Shown: positions 1 through 12,689, counted from the stretch's first letter. The stretch: 64,000 bases of DNA from Strongylocentrotus droebachiensis (GCA_035222895.1 JAVYIG010006831.1:47165-111164), one strand, 5' to 3'. Translations and numbers: made by a program. The notes: a model not told the origin generated them from the letters alone.

Positions 1-430
1 TTACTTTTAAATGTATGGCAGCTTTAAGTTTTATTGGAGAACGTCCAACCAAACCTTGGAATGACCGTCAATTTTATTAAGAAAAACTGGGAACTGCGAC
101 AAATTAATGTGCTCCTCGTTCAATTTCACACACACACGCCGAATTTCAAACAATGCTTCATTGACCCCATAAGCATGTCCCTAAATCTACGCTAGGACAA
201 TATTGCCACCATTATATACCTACCTCTTTTCCGGCATAAAACCTCGAGCTATTGTCCCGAGATCAAATGAAGGATCACTAAGACCATGAACCCGGTTAAA
301 GAAGCAGAATATGATAATAATCAGGAAAAAAATATTGCTGGTTACCTGTCCATAGCTATTGACCAAGATATCAACTACAACAAAACCTATGAGGTGTTAT
401 ACAGTATTTCCTGTGTATCAGTAAAACGAT
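1..430. other. Non-coding flank, nothing recognised
   Basis: AT-rich sequence without a convincing reading frame, RNA gene or repeat end. A short CA run lies near 128-137. I see nothing to annotate. Confidence 0.6.
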
Positions 431-639
431 ATTAATTTGATTTGATTTGATTTTCATTTATTTTCAATACACATCATCACAAACGGTGTTCTAACAGGTA
501 CATAATCATACAAAGAAAACAGGGGGTCGTCACAAGCACAGTTTGAGCTGACGTTCCCATCATAATTAAACATTTTCATGCAATAAATATACATAATATT
601 TCAACAATGTATATTGGAAAGCGGACGGCCAACAGAAAT

Positions 640-668
<29 letters not shown>
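430..668 (-). repeat. LINE 3'-end-like fragment plus (GA)n tract
   Basis: Read on the minus strand, the sequence ends in an ATAAATGAAAATC-type stretch followed by repeated TCAAA units at about 433-455, which resembles the AATAAA plus ATCAAAT tail of the LINE that ends near 25,407. A (GA)n tract occupies about 642-668, as in other LINE 3' UTRs of this window. No coding part is left, so the family is not certain. Confidence 0.35.
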
Positions 669-670
<2 letters not shown>

Positions 671-894
671 AGGAAGGAGGAGGGGAGAGTTGCATTCAGA
701 TAATAATCAAATGGAACAAATGATTTGCAGTCTTTGGATAACAAACATCCTGACAACAAAATATTGTTTACTCACCCTGTGGAAGATAACTAGTGAATAA
801 AATCTTTCTTGTCCGAATTTTCAGAACGCAAACTTGTTCTTTCTTTTTCAGGAAGGTTACCGAATTTGCGTTGCGAAATTTCGGACGAAATAGT

Positions 895-1362
895 ATACAA
901 ATAATGAATGGTTATGAGTTCAATAGTGCGAATATTTTCATGAGTTGACAGATTAACATTCTATTCAACGAGGCGTCAGCCGAGTTGAATAGAATTACGT
1001 TAATCTTTCAACGAATGAAAATATTCGCACTATTGAACGAATGAAAAACATGAATTATTTGTTTTCTACAACATCGAAGAAGATCTAATAGAACGTTAAT
1101 CAACAAAGTATGCTTTACTCCTTATATTAAAGATAAATTCAATTTGGAGTCAAGCCTTCCTGATTACATTCAGATTGCCTTTGCGTCAAATACATGCAGG
1201 GATACGCGCACGGCAGAGAGGTACGCAGTCTGCATATAACCAAAAATGCACGGCGAATATAACCAAAAATGCACGCCCGTGCAATAGAACATATATTGAA
1301 TATCATGTGACAACAATCCTCCAATCAAATGACAAGGATCCACGTAGGTGTTGTATAATTTT
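895..1362. repeat. Non-autonomous element with internal hairpin, copy 1
   Basis: The ends read TATACAAATAATGAATGG on the left and GGTGTTGTATAA on the right, giving short terminal inverted TATACAA. Positions 920-1037 form a hairpin (arms CAATAGTGCGAATATTTTCA and its complement). A shortened relative at 61,024-61,150 keeps both ends and loses the hairpin, which defines the element limits. It has no coding capacity and is probably a MITE. The superfamily was not identified. Confidence 0.55.
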
Positions 1363-2390
1363 CATTAACAGCTGGCAATAATGCATTACAATAGGTTTAT
1401 GTTAAAGTTTCATTTGACGTCAATAAGTGGACATTAGCTGATACACAAATGCACACGCCTACGCGAACGCACGATCACATACACACACACACACTCACGC
1501 ACACACACACGCACCCATATACCTACGCGCACACACAAACGTATTCATATTCATGTACATGTATACAGTGCTTCCCAGACAAAATTAAACCGAAATCATT
1601 CATTGAGAACAAACTATGAGCTGTGTTAATATAATTCATTACTTTTCATTAAAGGTAGGGACAATACACTTCATATTGATACATTGATTATCTTAATCCA
1701 TACACACTTCACTGAGCATCATTGTTTTTAAAAGGCCATGTCAATATCCATTAGTGCCAGATTTGTCTACAATTGTGAAAACGTTAGGATCACACATTAA
1801 CCTGACCCAACACGACCTGAAGAAAACACAGACTTAAAAACCCAACAAGGAGATTCTTTTCATGCGCTTTTTCAAATAAAGAGGGTACAAATATTCAAAA
1901 ATTGTCAATGGTGAGGGTAATGGGGGTGTTTATTGTAATTATATATGTAAAAAGGTCTGCAATTGTTATGAAGCGTGACCTTTGCATTTTCTAATGGCTG
2001 CATATTTTAAAAGCTAACGAAGCTGACAGTTAGGTGTTATTTCCACAAGAATCAAAGTAAGGGGCAAATTACATTGCACCTTGATAATGAATTAATTTTA
2101 TCATGCTCGTAACAAGTCATTGATTGCCCCTGTAGGTCGATTAACGTCGCTTTCGTGTTATATAATGAGCCTCAGATCATGTTTTTGTGAATTTCAGGGG
2201 GGATTTAAAAACTTGAAAGTTAAAAGTTAAAATTTGTTTTCCATCTCTGGATTAATTTCCCAATTTCAGGGTTTCAGCTTTTCAAACAAAGGACGAGAAT
2301 AAAAAAAACAAAGTCCAAGAGTTGCGAAAGGATGTAAATATACACCACACACTTGATTTTATATGTAAAAAATGATTTTATGTGCTCAAA
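1363..2390. other. Intergenic, microsatellite and a mariner-like end
   Basis: Contains CA-rich microsatellites at about 1480-1545. At about 1564 the motif TATACAGTGCTTCCCAG resembles the end of the MITE at 57,917. Nothing else was recognised and no reading frame looks coding. Confidence 0.5.
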
Positions 2391-2553
2391 GGCCCGAATT
2401 CACAAAGCAAGGTTTGAGCTCAAACCTCCTTTTGTTTCGCCAAACCTCCTTTTGTTCTTTACAAACCAGGTTTGTAAAAAAACGCGTAAAACGCGTCATA
2501 TGACGTACGAAAACCAAGGTTTGAGCTCAAACCTCCTTTGTGAATTTGGGCCA
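2391..2553. mobile_element. Small palindromic MITE
   Basis: A 163-bp element whose ends are inverted: GGCCCGAATTCACAAAG on the left and CTTTGTGAATTTGGGCC on the right. The palindromic word GGTTTGAGCTCAAACC occurs inside each end. It has no coding capacity. It is probably a non-autonomous DNA transposon; the target duplication is not clear. Confidence 0.65.
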
Positions 2554-2639
2554 TATAGTTCAAATAGACTCCAAATTCATATTGGCATATATCTAGGACA
2601 GATACACCCTCCCTGACAGTTGCCTCTCTCAGAAATATC

Positions 2640-2750
2640 ACCCCTGGTCAATTACCCCACCCCTAACCCCTGAATATATCCTCCTGGAAAGTTACTCCCC
2701 CCGCACATGATTAGTTACAGGTACTCCCATGACAGCCCCCCCCCCCCCCA
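2640..2750. repeat. Short C-run spacer repeats
   Basis: A few degenerate units of the type GGNNANTTACYCCCC sit immediately 5' of the LINE at 2755. They resemble the larger minisatellites at 11,090 and 43,637, and a poly-C run closes the block at about 2736-2749. Confidence 0.4.
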
Positions 2751-2754
2751 TTAC

Positions 2755-4840
2755 ATGATAATTGTCATCCCAGAGTCTCAAAAAACATTTCAATCTTTTT
2801 TAGAAAACCCTAATCATAATAGTTTACTTTTATTGCCAACGACTGTAGAAGAATTATTTGATATTGTACATTCTTTAAAGAATAAGAAAAGTCCGGGTTG
2901 TGACTTTATAACAAATGAGTTGATAAAAAATGTAATTGTTGGTATTGTACAATCCCTCGTACATATATTTAATATATCAATGACCACTGGTGTTGTTCCC
3001 ATGAAAATGAAAATTGCAAAGGTTGTGCCCATTTTTAAAAAGGGTGATGCCCTTATCTTGAATGATTATCGTCCTATTTCTTTGTTGAATTCCTTTTCTA
3101 AAATTCTTGAGAAGCTAATGTATACTCGGACGATAAAATTCATGATGAATGCTAACATTTTGTCTAATTTTCAGTTTGGTTTCCGTGAAAAACACACTAC
3201 CACTCATGCTATTCTACATTTGGTGGATAAGATATCCAGTGCCTTAGATGCACGCATGCATACAGTTGGTGTCTTCTTAGACTACTCTTAAGCGTTTGAT
3301 ACTGTAAATCATTATATTTTAATAGATAAACTCTGCCATTATGGTGTAAGGGGAATAGCATTAGATTGGTTTAGAAGCTACTTAACAAATAGGAAACAGT
3401 TTGTTACTTTAAATGGAATTGATTCAGATTTGCGGGACGTCACTTGTGGGGTCCCACAGGGATCCCTTCTAGGCCCGCTTTTGTTTATTGTGTATATTAA
3501 CGATTTTCAACTTTCCGCAAAAATGTTAACATTCATTTTATTTGCAGATGACTCGAGTGTATTTTTCTCTCACAGAAATCCACAAACTCTTTTGCAGACT
3601 GTAAACTCTGAGTTGACCAATGTGACATTGTGGATTCAGGCAAACAAGTTGTCTTTAAATCTAAAAAAAAAACTAATATGCTCTTTAGTAATTCCCTGAA
3701 ATTATTGACTGGAAATGTAATGTTCAATGGTGTTGAGATTGAAAGAGTATCTACATTTAAATTTCTTGGCTTGCATATTGATGAACATTTAAATTGGAAG
3801 GACCATATTAGTAAACTTTGTGAATTATTGTCAAGAAATACTGGTGTAATATATAAATTGAAATCTGTGTTCCCACTGAATATTTTACGTATGCTGTACG
3901 CAACTTTAATTTTGCCATATTTGCACTATGGTGTGCTAGCTTGGGGCAACTCGTTCAAATCTCAAATGGATAAATTATTACTGGTACAGAAAAGAGTAAT
4001 ACGAATTGTTTGTAATACTCACTATCTTGCGCATACAGATGTTCTTTTTGTTATAATAGTAGTGTTTTGAAAGTTGAAGATATTAATCATTTACAACTAG
4101 GAGCTCTAATGTATGAATTGAATGCAGGTATACTGCCAGTGGCCTTGGCTAGAATATTTAGGAAAAATAACCAAGTTCATAGTTATTCCACACGTCAGGC
4201 GCAAGCATATCACTTGCCTCTTGTTAGAACGCAATTTGCCCTTACTACTTTGGGGTCCACTGGACTTAGGTTTTGGAATTCCCTTGAACCAAGAATAGCG
4301 CAATCGGTCAGTATTTATGTATTTAAGCGCAAACTGAAGTTAATTTATTTGAGTCGATATCGTCTAGATTTATAGCTGTGATCAATATTTAAGAAAATTA
4401 ATTACTATATAGGTCAGCATAATTCTACTACTGTTTCTCACATCTATTCATCTGTCCGTCTTTTTTTGTTTTGTCTGTGTTTCAGTCGAGTTGCTCGTAG
4501 TTTTTTTCCTGTTTCTCTTGTTTATAGCCATTATTAAGTATTCAGTAGATTTTATTATACTTATTTATGTTTATATTTTCTCAGTTGTTTAGTTAGTTAG
4601 TTTGTCAGCATTTAAATGTATGCATTATTCTTATCTGACGAGTTTGTTCTTTTAGGACATACTCATAAGCTACTCATGAGAGACCTTAAATCCACAAGCC
4701 TTGCTTTCAACCAAGGTCACCTCATCTTTCTATTGTAACGCCCTATTATGTTAAAATTGTTATATTCATGTCATATTTGTAAAGTGTATTATGAAAGAAA
4801 AATAAAATAAAACTTGAACTTGAACTTGAACTTGAATTAG
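2755..4840 (+). mobile_element. CR1/Jockey-like LINE, 5'-truncated, broken
   Basis: A reverse transcriptase of a non-LTR retrotransposon. Visible motifs in order: SPGCDFITNELIK, NDYRPISLL, FGFREKHTTTHA, the catalytic-A block LDYS-AFDTVNH, TCGVPQGSLLGPLLF, and FADDSS in place of the usual FADD. The RNase H-like or thumb/C-terminal part ends RFWNSLEPR. The lysine of the DYSKAFD block is a TAA stop (about 3289-3291). Frame changes occur at an A-run near 3661-3670 and again near 4050. No endonuclease domain is present, so the copy is 5'-truncated. The 3' end carries AATAAA followed by a (TTGAAC)n tail at about 4813-4838. The copy is dead. Confidence 0.85.
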
Positions 4841-5152
4841 AAGCAGCATTACCGGGGGTGGAGGTTAATTATCACCCCCTCCACATATCTCAGTGTCCAT
4901 TTACTGTCTATTCTGATAAGGGCCCAATTTCTCTTTTTTTATAGGTATAAATACGTACATCTGTTACTCATATTAAAATTCAAGTTTATTGATTAGAATC
5001 CAAAGCTTTACATGTATCCATCATCGCATTTTTTCTGCTTCAAAAGCATTATTATCTTTCGTAGAATATTGTGTGAAAGTTAATTATCAAGACCCTCAGA
5101 CCATATTTTTTTCGAATATGAATTCAAGCCAGCTCGCGTGAAAGCGAGAACT

Positions 5153-5429
5153 AACTTCACATATAAAACAAAGTTCGCTGTGAAATAAAGTATCGAAAAA
5201 AAAGGTATGTGTCATAGGAATGCAAATATTTGTTTCAGTTAGATGTAAATTGATACAATTTATAGATCTTTATGTTCAAAGTACAAGCTTCGAACATAAA
5301 ACAAGGCTCGCTGTGTTTTTTAAATAAAATAAAATATCGAAATAAAAGGTATGTGTCATAGGAATGCAAATATTTGTTAAAGTTAGATGTAGATTGATAT
5401 CATGTATGGATCTTTATGTTCAAAGTACA
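5153..5429. repeat. Two-copy tandem duplication, about 145 bp
   Basis: Two imperfect direct copies (about 5153-5285 and 5290-5429) share GGTATGTGTCATAGGAATGC and the ending TCTTTATGTTCAAAGTACA. They diverge by small indels, so the duplication is old. There is no coding content. Confidence 0.65.
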
Positions 5430-5516
5430 TATGCCATATGATGGAGACCATTATTTCATCTTAAGTACACCATTAATTCCTGGCACAAGAATGTTGACTG
5501 TTAAAACTTATTTTAA

Positions 5517-6057
5517 AGGTAGTGTATCCCGTTTGCAGCCAACATCAAATTCTATAGAACTATGCAGGAATTATGAAAATGTCACGTATGTCCTTTCTGT
5601 AAAATTTAAACGTAAGGGGTTTCCTAGTATTCAAATTATACAAAGTAACCCGTTACTTTCTAGAATTCGCTGTCAGACACTATTGAGTGGCTGACTGACT
5701 TTTTTTTTTTTTTTGGTAATAATATAAATAAAATAAGCTGTAAAGGGCATAGATGAGCTTTTGTCCATACCGACAACCCACTGCTTGTAATGGTAAACAT
5801 TAGGCTGATTGAATCTGTGTGCAGCACAAAACGTACGACCATTGCAAACAATTAAGCGTCTGAAAATCAGACTAGTATTCAATTAAACGAGCGCACTGGC
5901 TCAAATTCGAATCGACGACTAACGGTCGTTATTTTCCCACAAAAAGGCATTTTCAAGCCCTTCTACTTTAAGGGATGTTCTAAATTAGTATTATCTTTAA
6001 AATGCCATAGGAATTTAACATTTTCATTTTTTGGCCTACAAATGGAACATACTACCC
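5517..6057. mobile_element. TTAA-flanked MITE, family 1, copy 1
   Basis: Bounded by TTAA at 5513-5516 and 6058-6061. The ends are AGGTAGTGTATCCCGTTTG and, inverted, a GGGTAGTATGTTCC-type sequence. The interior matches the copy at 13,562-14,093 over most of its length. At 541 bp with no transposase it is a non-autonomous member of a TTAA-targeting group (piggyBac or Kolobok). A T-run at about 5700-5714 interrupts it. Confidence 0.7.
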
Positions 6058-6061
6058 TTAA

Positions 6062-7510
6062 AGAAATGAACAAAAATAGCAGTTAACTTCTTGAGCTAAT
6101 ATTTCATGAGTACATTTTAATTTGTCTGTTATTCCATTTAGTTCCTTGTAAGGATTTATTAAGTGTTGACATTATAGAAAATATATCACGCGATGCCTAG
6201 GGGCTAAGAATTCATTTAAATCGGCCACATGTCCGTTGCAACTTTTAGCTCCAGGCAACGAGAAACACAATTTTGTTTAAAATCTTACTTTAAAGCAAAC
6301 TGCTCCGAAAGAGGAATATAAAATTTAAGTTAAAGAAACAGAATGATGGGAATGTGAACGAAATTGGACAATAGAAAATTTATCATGTTTTTTAAAAAAT
6401 TTCAATCACTATACGTAAAAGAATTTCAAATTGGCTGAATCGATAATGTGACGTAATGGCGGACAATTCTCCCATTTGTCCCAACACACACACTTTCTAA
6501 AAGTTCGAATTTTGTATCCAAACTTAGTAATCATGAGGGTATTTTCTTTGAGTAGTAGAAGTCAAAGTCGTTTAAGATAACAAAAAAAAAACGTTACTTA
6601 ATATTTGTGTCCACGACAAGTTGTCCATGCCTACGTCACAATCATCTCATCCGACTGCCAATTTTAGATTTACACATAAATAGTGATGTCATTTTACAAA
6701 CATTCAAAACTTTCTTATTATTGATCCGATTTATTTCAAACTTTCGCCATTCTTTTTTTGCTTTCATACAAATGAACTCATTACAAAGGCTTCTTCTAAT
6801 GTTTCACTACTTAAAGTTCTTGCGAAGTTATTATTGCCAGGGTGAAAAGAAACGGGAAAGGACCTCGTAAGATACGTCACAGAGTTGGCAATTTTTATTT
6901 CATTGATTACAACTAATCGGAGTTTGATCAATCTGTCACTAATCTACTTCTCTCATTTCTTCTGCTGGTTTTTTCTTCAAGAACAACTTAATATGAGGGT
7001 GAACTTTAATAGAAAGACGACCATCCAAAACTAGCTCAAATAGCTTGTAAATGAAGGTATAACATAAACTTTGGTTGATTGCTTTATACGTGGTGAAAAA
7101 AATTCGTCTGACCTACCAGAAATGTTATTATTTCTAATATTCTTTCTATTGGATGGATAAGTACTTTGTATCAAAAGGTATTGTATGCTAATTAATTCTA
7201 AGAAATCATGTAGGTTGTCTCTATTAGCATTTCGCAATATGTAACTGTGGTTTTGTGTTTTTCTGCTTTGTGCAAAGTCCATAGTGATAGCGGACTATGC
7301 TCCCCCTTTATATTTGTAAATACCATTTTTATTTTATTTGTCTTGCGATCTTGTGATTGCATACATGTAAGTGGGGAAAAACGGGTTGATCGTTTATCCT
7401 GAGTTAGTTATTATATCGTATTTGATTGCATTTGACATAGGAACAAAATGTATTGCAAGGCTTTGAATGATCAAGTTCATGACAAGTAACAATCACAATT
7501 AAGGTATACA
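6062..7510. other. Intergenic, nothing recognised
   Basis: AT-rich. Short open frames (for example 6607-6870 plus, 7031-7282 minus) have no family resemblance and no splice or start context that would make them genes. Confidence 0.5.
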
Positions 7511-7513
7511 AAA

Positions 7514-7900
7514 ATGGGCACTTATTACAAAGAAGAAGGGGCAATTTTCAGAAGGAAAATGGCACTGATTGGGAATAGGATAGCTGACACGTGTCAAAAT
7601 AAAAGAGGCACTTTCAGAGATGAAAAGAGGCACTCATTACAAAGTTAAAGGGGGCATCTATCAAATTTGAAAAAGGTACTCACCGGTGATGAAAAGGGGC
7701 ACTTATACGAATAAAAAGGGGGCATACAAAGTAAAAGAGGCACCTGTTAAAATATAAGGGACACCTCTCAGATTTGGAAAGAGGTGAATGGGCACTCATC
7801 ACAGGTAATAAGGGGCATTTCTTGTACCTGAAAAGGGGCACTCACCTGAAATGAATAGGGACACTTGTGAGAAAATAATTGGGCACTTATTACAAAGTCA
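7514..7900. repeat. Degenerate GGGGCACT minisatellite
   Basis: About a dozen irregular units of roughly 25-35 bp repeat the core AAAAGGGGCACT with variable spacers such as TATTACAAAG. Unit length and sequence drift strongly, so this is an old tandem array. A poly-C run follows at about 7943-7955. Confidence 0.6.
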
Positions 7901-8369
7901 CACAATACAAAATCAAACGGCATTAATTGTTGATTTATTTACCCCCCCCCCCCCTTAAAATATGTGACAAGGTAGTGACATTTGTTAGCTCCTCTCTACA
8001 CAATTTTCTAAATCCTTTATTCGTAAGAGTTCACCAAATTAATTTGTTTCTGAAACTTATCAAGAATGATTTGTTTGAGATCTCATCACTTATCGGGCAG
8101 CTGGCAGTGCGTGCCTATCTCTTGTTATCGTTATTATGAAGGTATCTTTTCCTTATCTATGGGTAAAATGAGATTATAGCATATTGTATATAATCATAGC
8201 GATAAAGTGCAGCAAATTATTAGTCATTTCGTGGTCGTCAAAAAATAATGTCGCCAAACAATTGTTATCATAGTAGAGTCATTATAAGCAGCACGAGACT
8301 TACAATTTAGTTATGATTGATGCATTGTAGCCGTGCAAGTCAATTAGATTTATCGGCTCCTCATGATCA
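7901..8369. other. Intergenic, nothing recognised
   Basis: AT-rich sequence between a minisatellite and a MITE. No coding, RNA or repeat feature could be supported. Confidence 0.5.
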
Positions 8370-8373
8370 TTAA

Positions 8374-8907
8374 AGTGACTTGGTAACATTGTTGAAGGTT
8401 GATGAAAAAATTGCTTAATTTTTGTATAAAATGTTACTTACTATATTCCTTTTACTATACTAACCCTCTGACATGCAAAAATCCTGAAAAAATTCTCAAA
8501 CCACGAAGATATCTATGGTTTTCTTTGAAGGAGTCGATGTATGACACCCTCTAACAGTGATTAACAGTAAATTCTCCCAACCATTTTTGAATTTTCCCAA
8601 CCGTTTTTCCATGAAAAAAAGACATAAAACAGGCTATAAAAATCTGTCAACACTTAAATGTCTGGAATGGAATGTAGAGCCATTTTATTGCTTTGTGACG
8701 ATTTCTATTCACCTAAAATGTAATTAAATTTTAATAATATAGTAGGGAGAATTAAGAAATCGATCAGATCAGTTTTTCTCAATTTGTACCATGAATAATG
8801 GTCCGTTTTCACTCAAATTTTCAGATTATCTTTAATTTGTACATCTAGCATTGAATTCACTACCTTAGCACCACTATCTCTCATCTGAACAATGTTACCA
8901 AGTCCCT
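8374..8907. mobile_element. TTAA-flanked MITE, family 2, copy 1
   Basis: Bounded by TTAA at 8370-8373 and 8908-8911. The ends are AGTGACTTGGTAACATTG and, inverted, AGGGACTTGGTAACATTG. At 534 bp it is non-coding. A second copy (61,298-63,879) is split by a LINE. The 3' part of this copy is also caught in the 664-bp tandem duplication. Confidence 0.75.
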
Positions 8908-9884
8908 TTAAGCATATTATGTGTAAATACGTGACATCCAAAGACTCATTTTTTCCAGAAAAAAAAAGAATATCTCATTCGTCATGAAGAGCCTAATCAC
9001 GGAAACGTATTTGCACACTCTTTAATTATGATATTGATTTTATCATGTTATTTGTATGTCGGCATTTAACGGGATAGGTTAACAAAATCCTCGGAATAAA
9101 TAATTGTTGGCATAATGTACACTTTGTCAATGTTTCACACATTCCTTCACCAGCAAGTCATTTTCTAGTTTGGTTTTAAATGTACGAAATAACTTGTATA
9201 GTTATATTAAGTATAACGTAGTGATTAACAGTAAATTCTCCCAACCATTTTTGAATTTTCCCAACCGTTTTTCCATGAAAAAAAGACATAAAACAGGCTA
9301 TAAAAATCTGTCAACACTTAAATGTCTGGAATGGAATGTAGAGCCATTTTATTGCTTTGTGACGATTTCTATTCACCTAAAATGTAATTAAATTTTAATA
9401 ATATAGTAGGGAGAATTAAGAAATCGATCAGATCAGTTTTTCTCAATTTGTACCATGAATAATGGTCCGTTTTCACTCAAATTTTCAGATTATCTTTAAT
9501 TTGTACATCTAGCATTGAATTCACTACCTTAGCACCACTATCTCTCATCTGAACAATGTTACCAAGTCCCTTTAAGCATATTATGTGTAAATACGTGACA
9601 TCCAAAGACTCATTTTTTCCAGAAAAAAAAAGAATATCTCATTCGTCATGAAGAGCCTAATCACGGAAACGTATTTGCACACTCTTTAATTATGATATTG
9701 ATTTTATCATGTTATTTGTATGTCGGCATTTAACGGGATAGGTTAACAAAATCCTCGGAATAAATAATTGTTGGCATAATGTACACTTTGTCAATGTTTC
9801 ACACATTCCTTCACCAGCAAGTCATTTTCTAGTTTGGTTTTAAATGTACGAAATAACTTGTATAGTTATATTAAGTATAACGTA
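8557..9884. repeat. Near-identical 664-bp tandem duplication
   Basis: Unit 1 is 8557-9220 and unit 2 is 9221-9884, a period of 664 bp. Every stretch I compared is identical, including the A-run and T-run lengths. Unit 1 contains the 3' two-thirds of the family 2 MITE plus 309 bp of flank, so the duplication post-dates the MITE. It is either very recent or an assembly artefact. Confidence 0.85.
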
Positions 9885-11085
9885 GGCCTTGATTTGTATG
9901 AAATATCAAAAGATGATTCTCAAATGTAAAATGCCTACAGTATTAGAAACTATAATTATTGCACTTTAAAAAAAGCAAGTGCTTAAAAAAGAGTGCATCG
10001 CAACGAGTTGCACCCACCGCGCTAATTATTCAATACCTATAATGCCATTTCTGACAAAAGCTTTCGTGGACCAAAATAAATGGATGCCAAAAACAAGTGC
10101 CTAGCGGCCCTAGCTAACGGAATCAATGAGGCCAATGATTTTGCATTTGAAGAGCATTTCCAATTTTGCATATCATTCGTATATTTTTCCGAATAATTTG
10201 TTCATCTTATGATTTTCCAACCATTTTTTTGTCATGATGAATAAGAACTGTAACAAATAAATATATTAATCTCATGTAACGCGAACTGTAGGTAGAAAAG
10301 CGCTTTGCCCTGGATGTGGGGGAGAATAGTTTTTTTATTGAATTGCATATAAAATAAGAAGCCAGTACAGTCTTTCATCGGTAGATGGCGCTATAATCGC
10401 TTACCATAAAGATCCATTTAATCTCTATGTATCTTACCCGACTGCGGTCTGACCCCAATCATGACTTTTATTATTATGGTTATCGTATCCTTTTCTCTAT
10501 TTGGTTGTAAGGCAAGTGTAACATAACTTTTTTTTAATTGGTGACTTTAATAAATTCTTCATCTTGTGAAGGGAGAGGGGTGGAAAACAAATTTCTCTCT
10601 CTATTTGTAAAGGTTATTACCTGTAATTTCCCTTGGTATCCCCCAAAACTTGATTTCACCATGCCTTTGCCAAGGTTATATGATTTGTATCATAATGCGT
10701 GCATGATATTTTACAAAATCTGTTATGAACTTTGAAGAATTCATTTTTTCGGAATATTTTCTATTCATAATTATTGATCTTAATATAGATAGTTTATTAA
10801 AATTCACCTTTTTCATGATTTAAATGAAAAAAATACTCTACATTAGTGCATTCACACAAAAACATATTACTATCAATGTAAATTGGATGCTGGTGGGGGA
10901 AATGGGAAATTTATATTATCAATATAAAGAAAACAATTAGTGGATAGTGAGGCAATGACGTCAGAGACTCATTAGTGAGCTGCAAATTTGTCTTGTGATT
11001 TTCAATTTTCAAGTCAATAAAAATTCACAACTTTCATATTGGTTACCCGATTTTGCTCAAACTTGTTTTGATTGGATTGTCTGGT
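9885..11085. other. Intergenic, nothing recognised
   Basis: AT-rich with no supported gene. The 65-aa frame at 10,538-10,735 has no recognisable family. Confidence 0.5.
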
Positions 11086-11089
11086 TTGT

Positions 11090-11335
11090 AATTCTCCGGG
11101 GGGTAATTTTCCGGGGGGGGGGGTGATTGTCCTTGGGGGGTAGTTGTCCTCGGGGGTGATTCTTCGGGGGGTAATATTCCAAGGGGTAATTGTCCTTTGG
11201 GGTAGCTTTCCGGGGGAGTGATTTTCCGGGGGGTGATATAGTAAAATGAAATATAAAAGTCTTTCTAAAATCTCAATAATAATACAAATAATTGTTATTA
11301 TTATTATTATCATTATCATCATTATTGTTATTAAA
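11090..11335. repeat. C-rich spacer minisatellite and (ATT)n tract
   Basis: At 11,090-11,245, about nine units of 16-18 bp read, on the minus strand, GGACAATTACCCCCCG with variants. This is the same consensus as the larger array at 43,637, in opposite orientation. An (ATT)n microsatellite follows at about 11,292-11,335. Confidence 0.65.
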
Positions 11336-11889
11336 TATTTTGACAACTATTTTATCACAAAATTGTTTCATCTCAACATTGAGGACAAAATTCAAAGTGG
11401 CGGGCGACAGTTCCCCCAAGACACTAATTAAAGAGGTAAGGCGGCCTACTAGGGGCGAGATGTCACCCTTCCGACCCAAAGTTGAACCAGATTCTGTACG
11501 TTGTATAATACCGACTTTGAATTTACAGTGCCTTGTTAGGCCACTATTGTTTTAAGATTGAAAATTACAACCTTTCTCACACCCACTCCCTCACCCACGC
11601 CCCCCACTCCCTCACCCACGGCCCAACACTCGCTTTTTTGCAAACTTGGGCGGCAATATATTATGGCGGGGACGTGACACGTCCGTCGGCACAAAATGTT
11701 GAAGAAAACACAAATGCATCATAGGAACGCATGAGCAGTGGAGGTTATGTTACTCTATAACTGGCTCTCTCACACTGAAGCACTAGTAAGTGCAAAGTTT
11801 CAAATTTTTGAAAGTATCCCTCATATACATGGCATGATGAAAACAGATACACTTTGAGTTTGAAATACGGAATGAGATCTGTAAGTTTC
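11336..11889. other. Intergenic with a short two-copy repeat
   Basis: A motif CCACTCCCTCACCCACG occurs twice at about 11,582-11,622. Nothing else was recognised. Confidence 0.45.
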
Positions 11890-12275
11890 AGTGGCGGATC
11901 CAAGGGGGGGGGTGGCGCCCTCCCCCCCCCCCCCACCAGGCAAAAAAAAGGACAAAAAGGGAAAAATATCTTTGTTTGATGCTAAAGAAAGCAACAAAAA
12001 CAAAAAAGTGTCCCCCCCCCCAAATGAGCGAAATATCTGACGATGTAATTTTCCAATTTCCGGGCCCCCCAAAAAAATGTATTTATTGCCCCAAACCCAT
12101 GAGCTGCCGGGGGCTCCGCCCCCTGGACCTCAGGCCAATTCGTGACCTGCCAGTGTCAAAAATAAGGTTTTAAAATATGCTCATCTGACCGTAATGTATT
12201 GCTCAAAACCCATGACCTTCTGGGGGCTCTGCCCCCTGGACCCAACACCACTTTGTGTCCTGCAAGTGTCAATAA
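11890..12275. repeat. Dispersed 'GGGGGCTC..GCCCCCTGG' repeat, copy 1
   Basis: Starts with AGTGGCGGATCCAAGG and long G and C runs, then shows two tandem blocks with CCCATGA..GGGGGCTC.GCCCCCTGGAC and AATATGCTCATCTGAC. Related copies lie at 26,800-27,065 (same strand) and 19,895-20,040 (opposite). It is non-coding with the superfamily unknown. Confidence 0.55.
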
Positions 12276-12689
12276 TAATAGGGTGATCACACTGCCTGTG
12301 CACACAATCTGCCCCGCGAACACACACACACACAACAGCAGTCAGTTGGTAGAAATAGCAATTTTTGTTAATTTATTTAAAAAAAAACTAATAATATTTT
12401 TAAATTGTTATTTCAGATATATTTCAAGCATACCTTTAACTACAATTCTGTGTAATTTCATTTTTATAGGCATGTTGAAAATATGTTAAACATTTAATTC
12501 GAATATTGTCTGTTCAGCTATGTGTGACATGGCCCGCTGATCGCCCATTTTAGTGTCTGATAATTTAATTTATTATTTGTGTCCAAGAAAGTGATAAATT
12601 AAGTTGTCAACTTTGTCGAATTTTGCAATTTTTGCCAATTTGACCATTTCTGGCAGGTTTTTCGGTAATTTTGCGATTTCAAAAAAATA
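12276..12689. other. Intergenic, short microsatellites
   Basis: Contains a CA run at about 12,320-12,333. Nothing else is visible before the 3' tail of LINE 1. Confidence 0.45.

Noticed and set aside
8557-9884. Direct repeats as terminal repeats of an LTR-type element
   Set aside because: The units are adjacent with no internal region, primer-binding site or polypurine tract; this is a tandem duplication.
11976-12173. 65-aa frame with CPKPM..GLRPLDLRPI
   Set aside because: It is a translation of the dispersed GGGGGCTC repeat, seen at other loci without a conserved frame.
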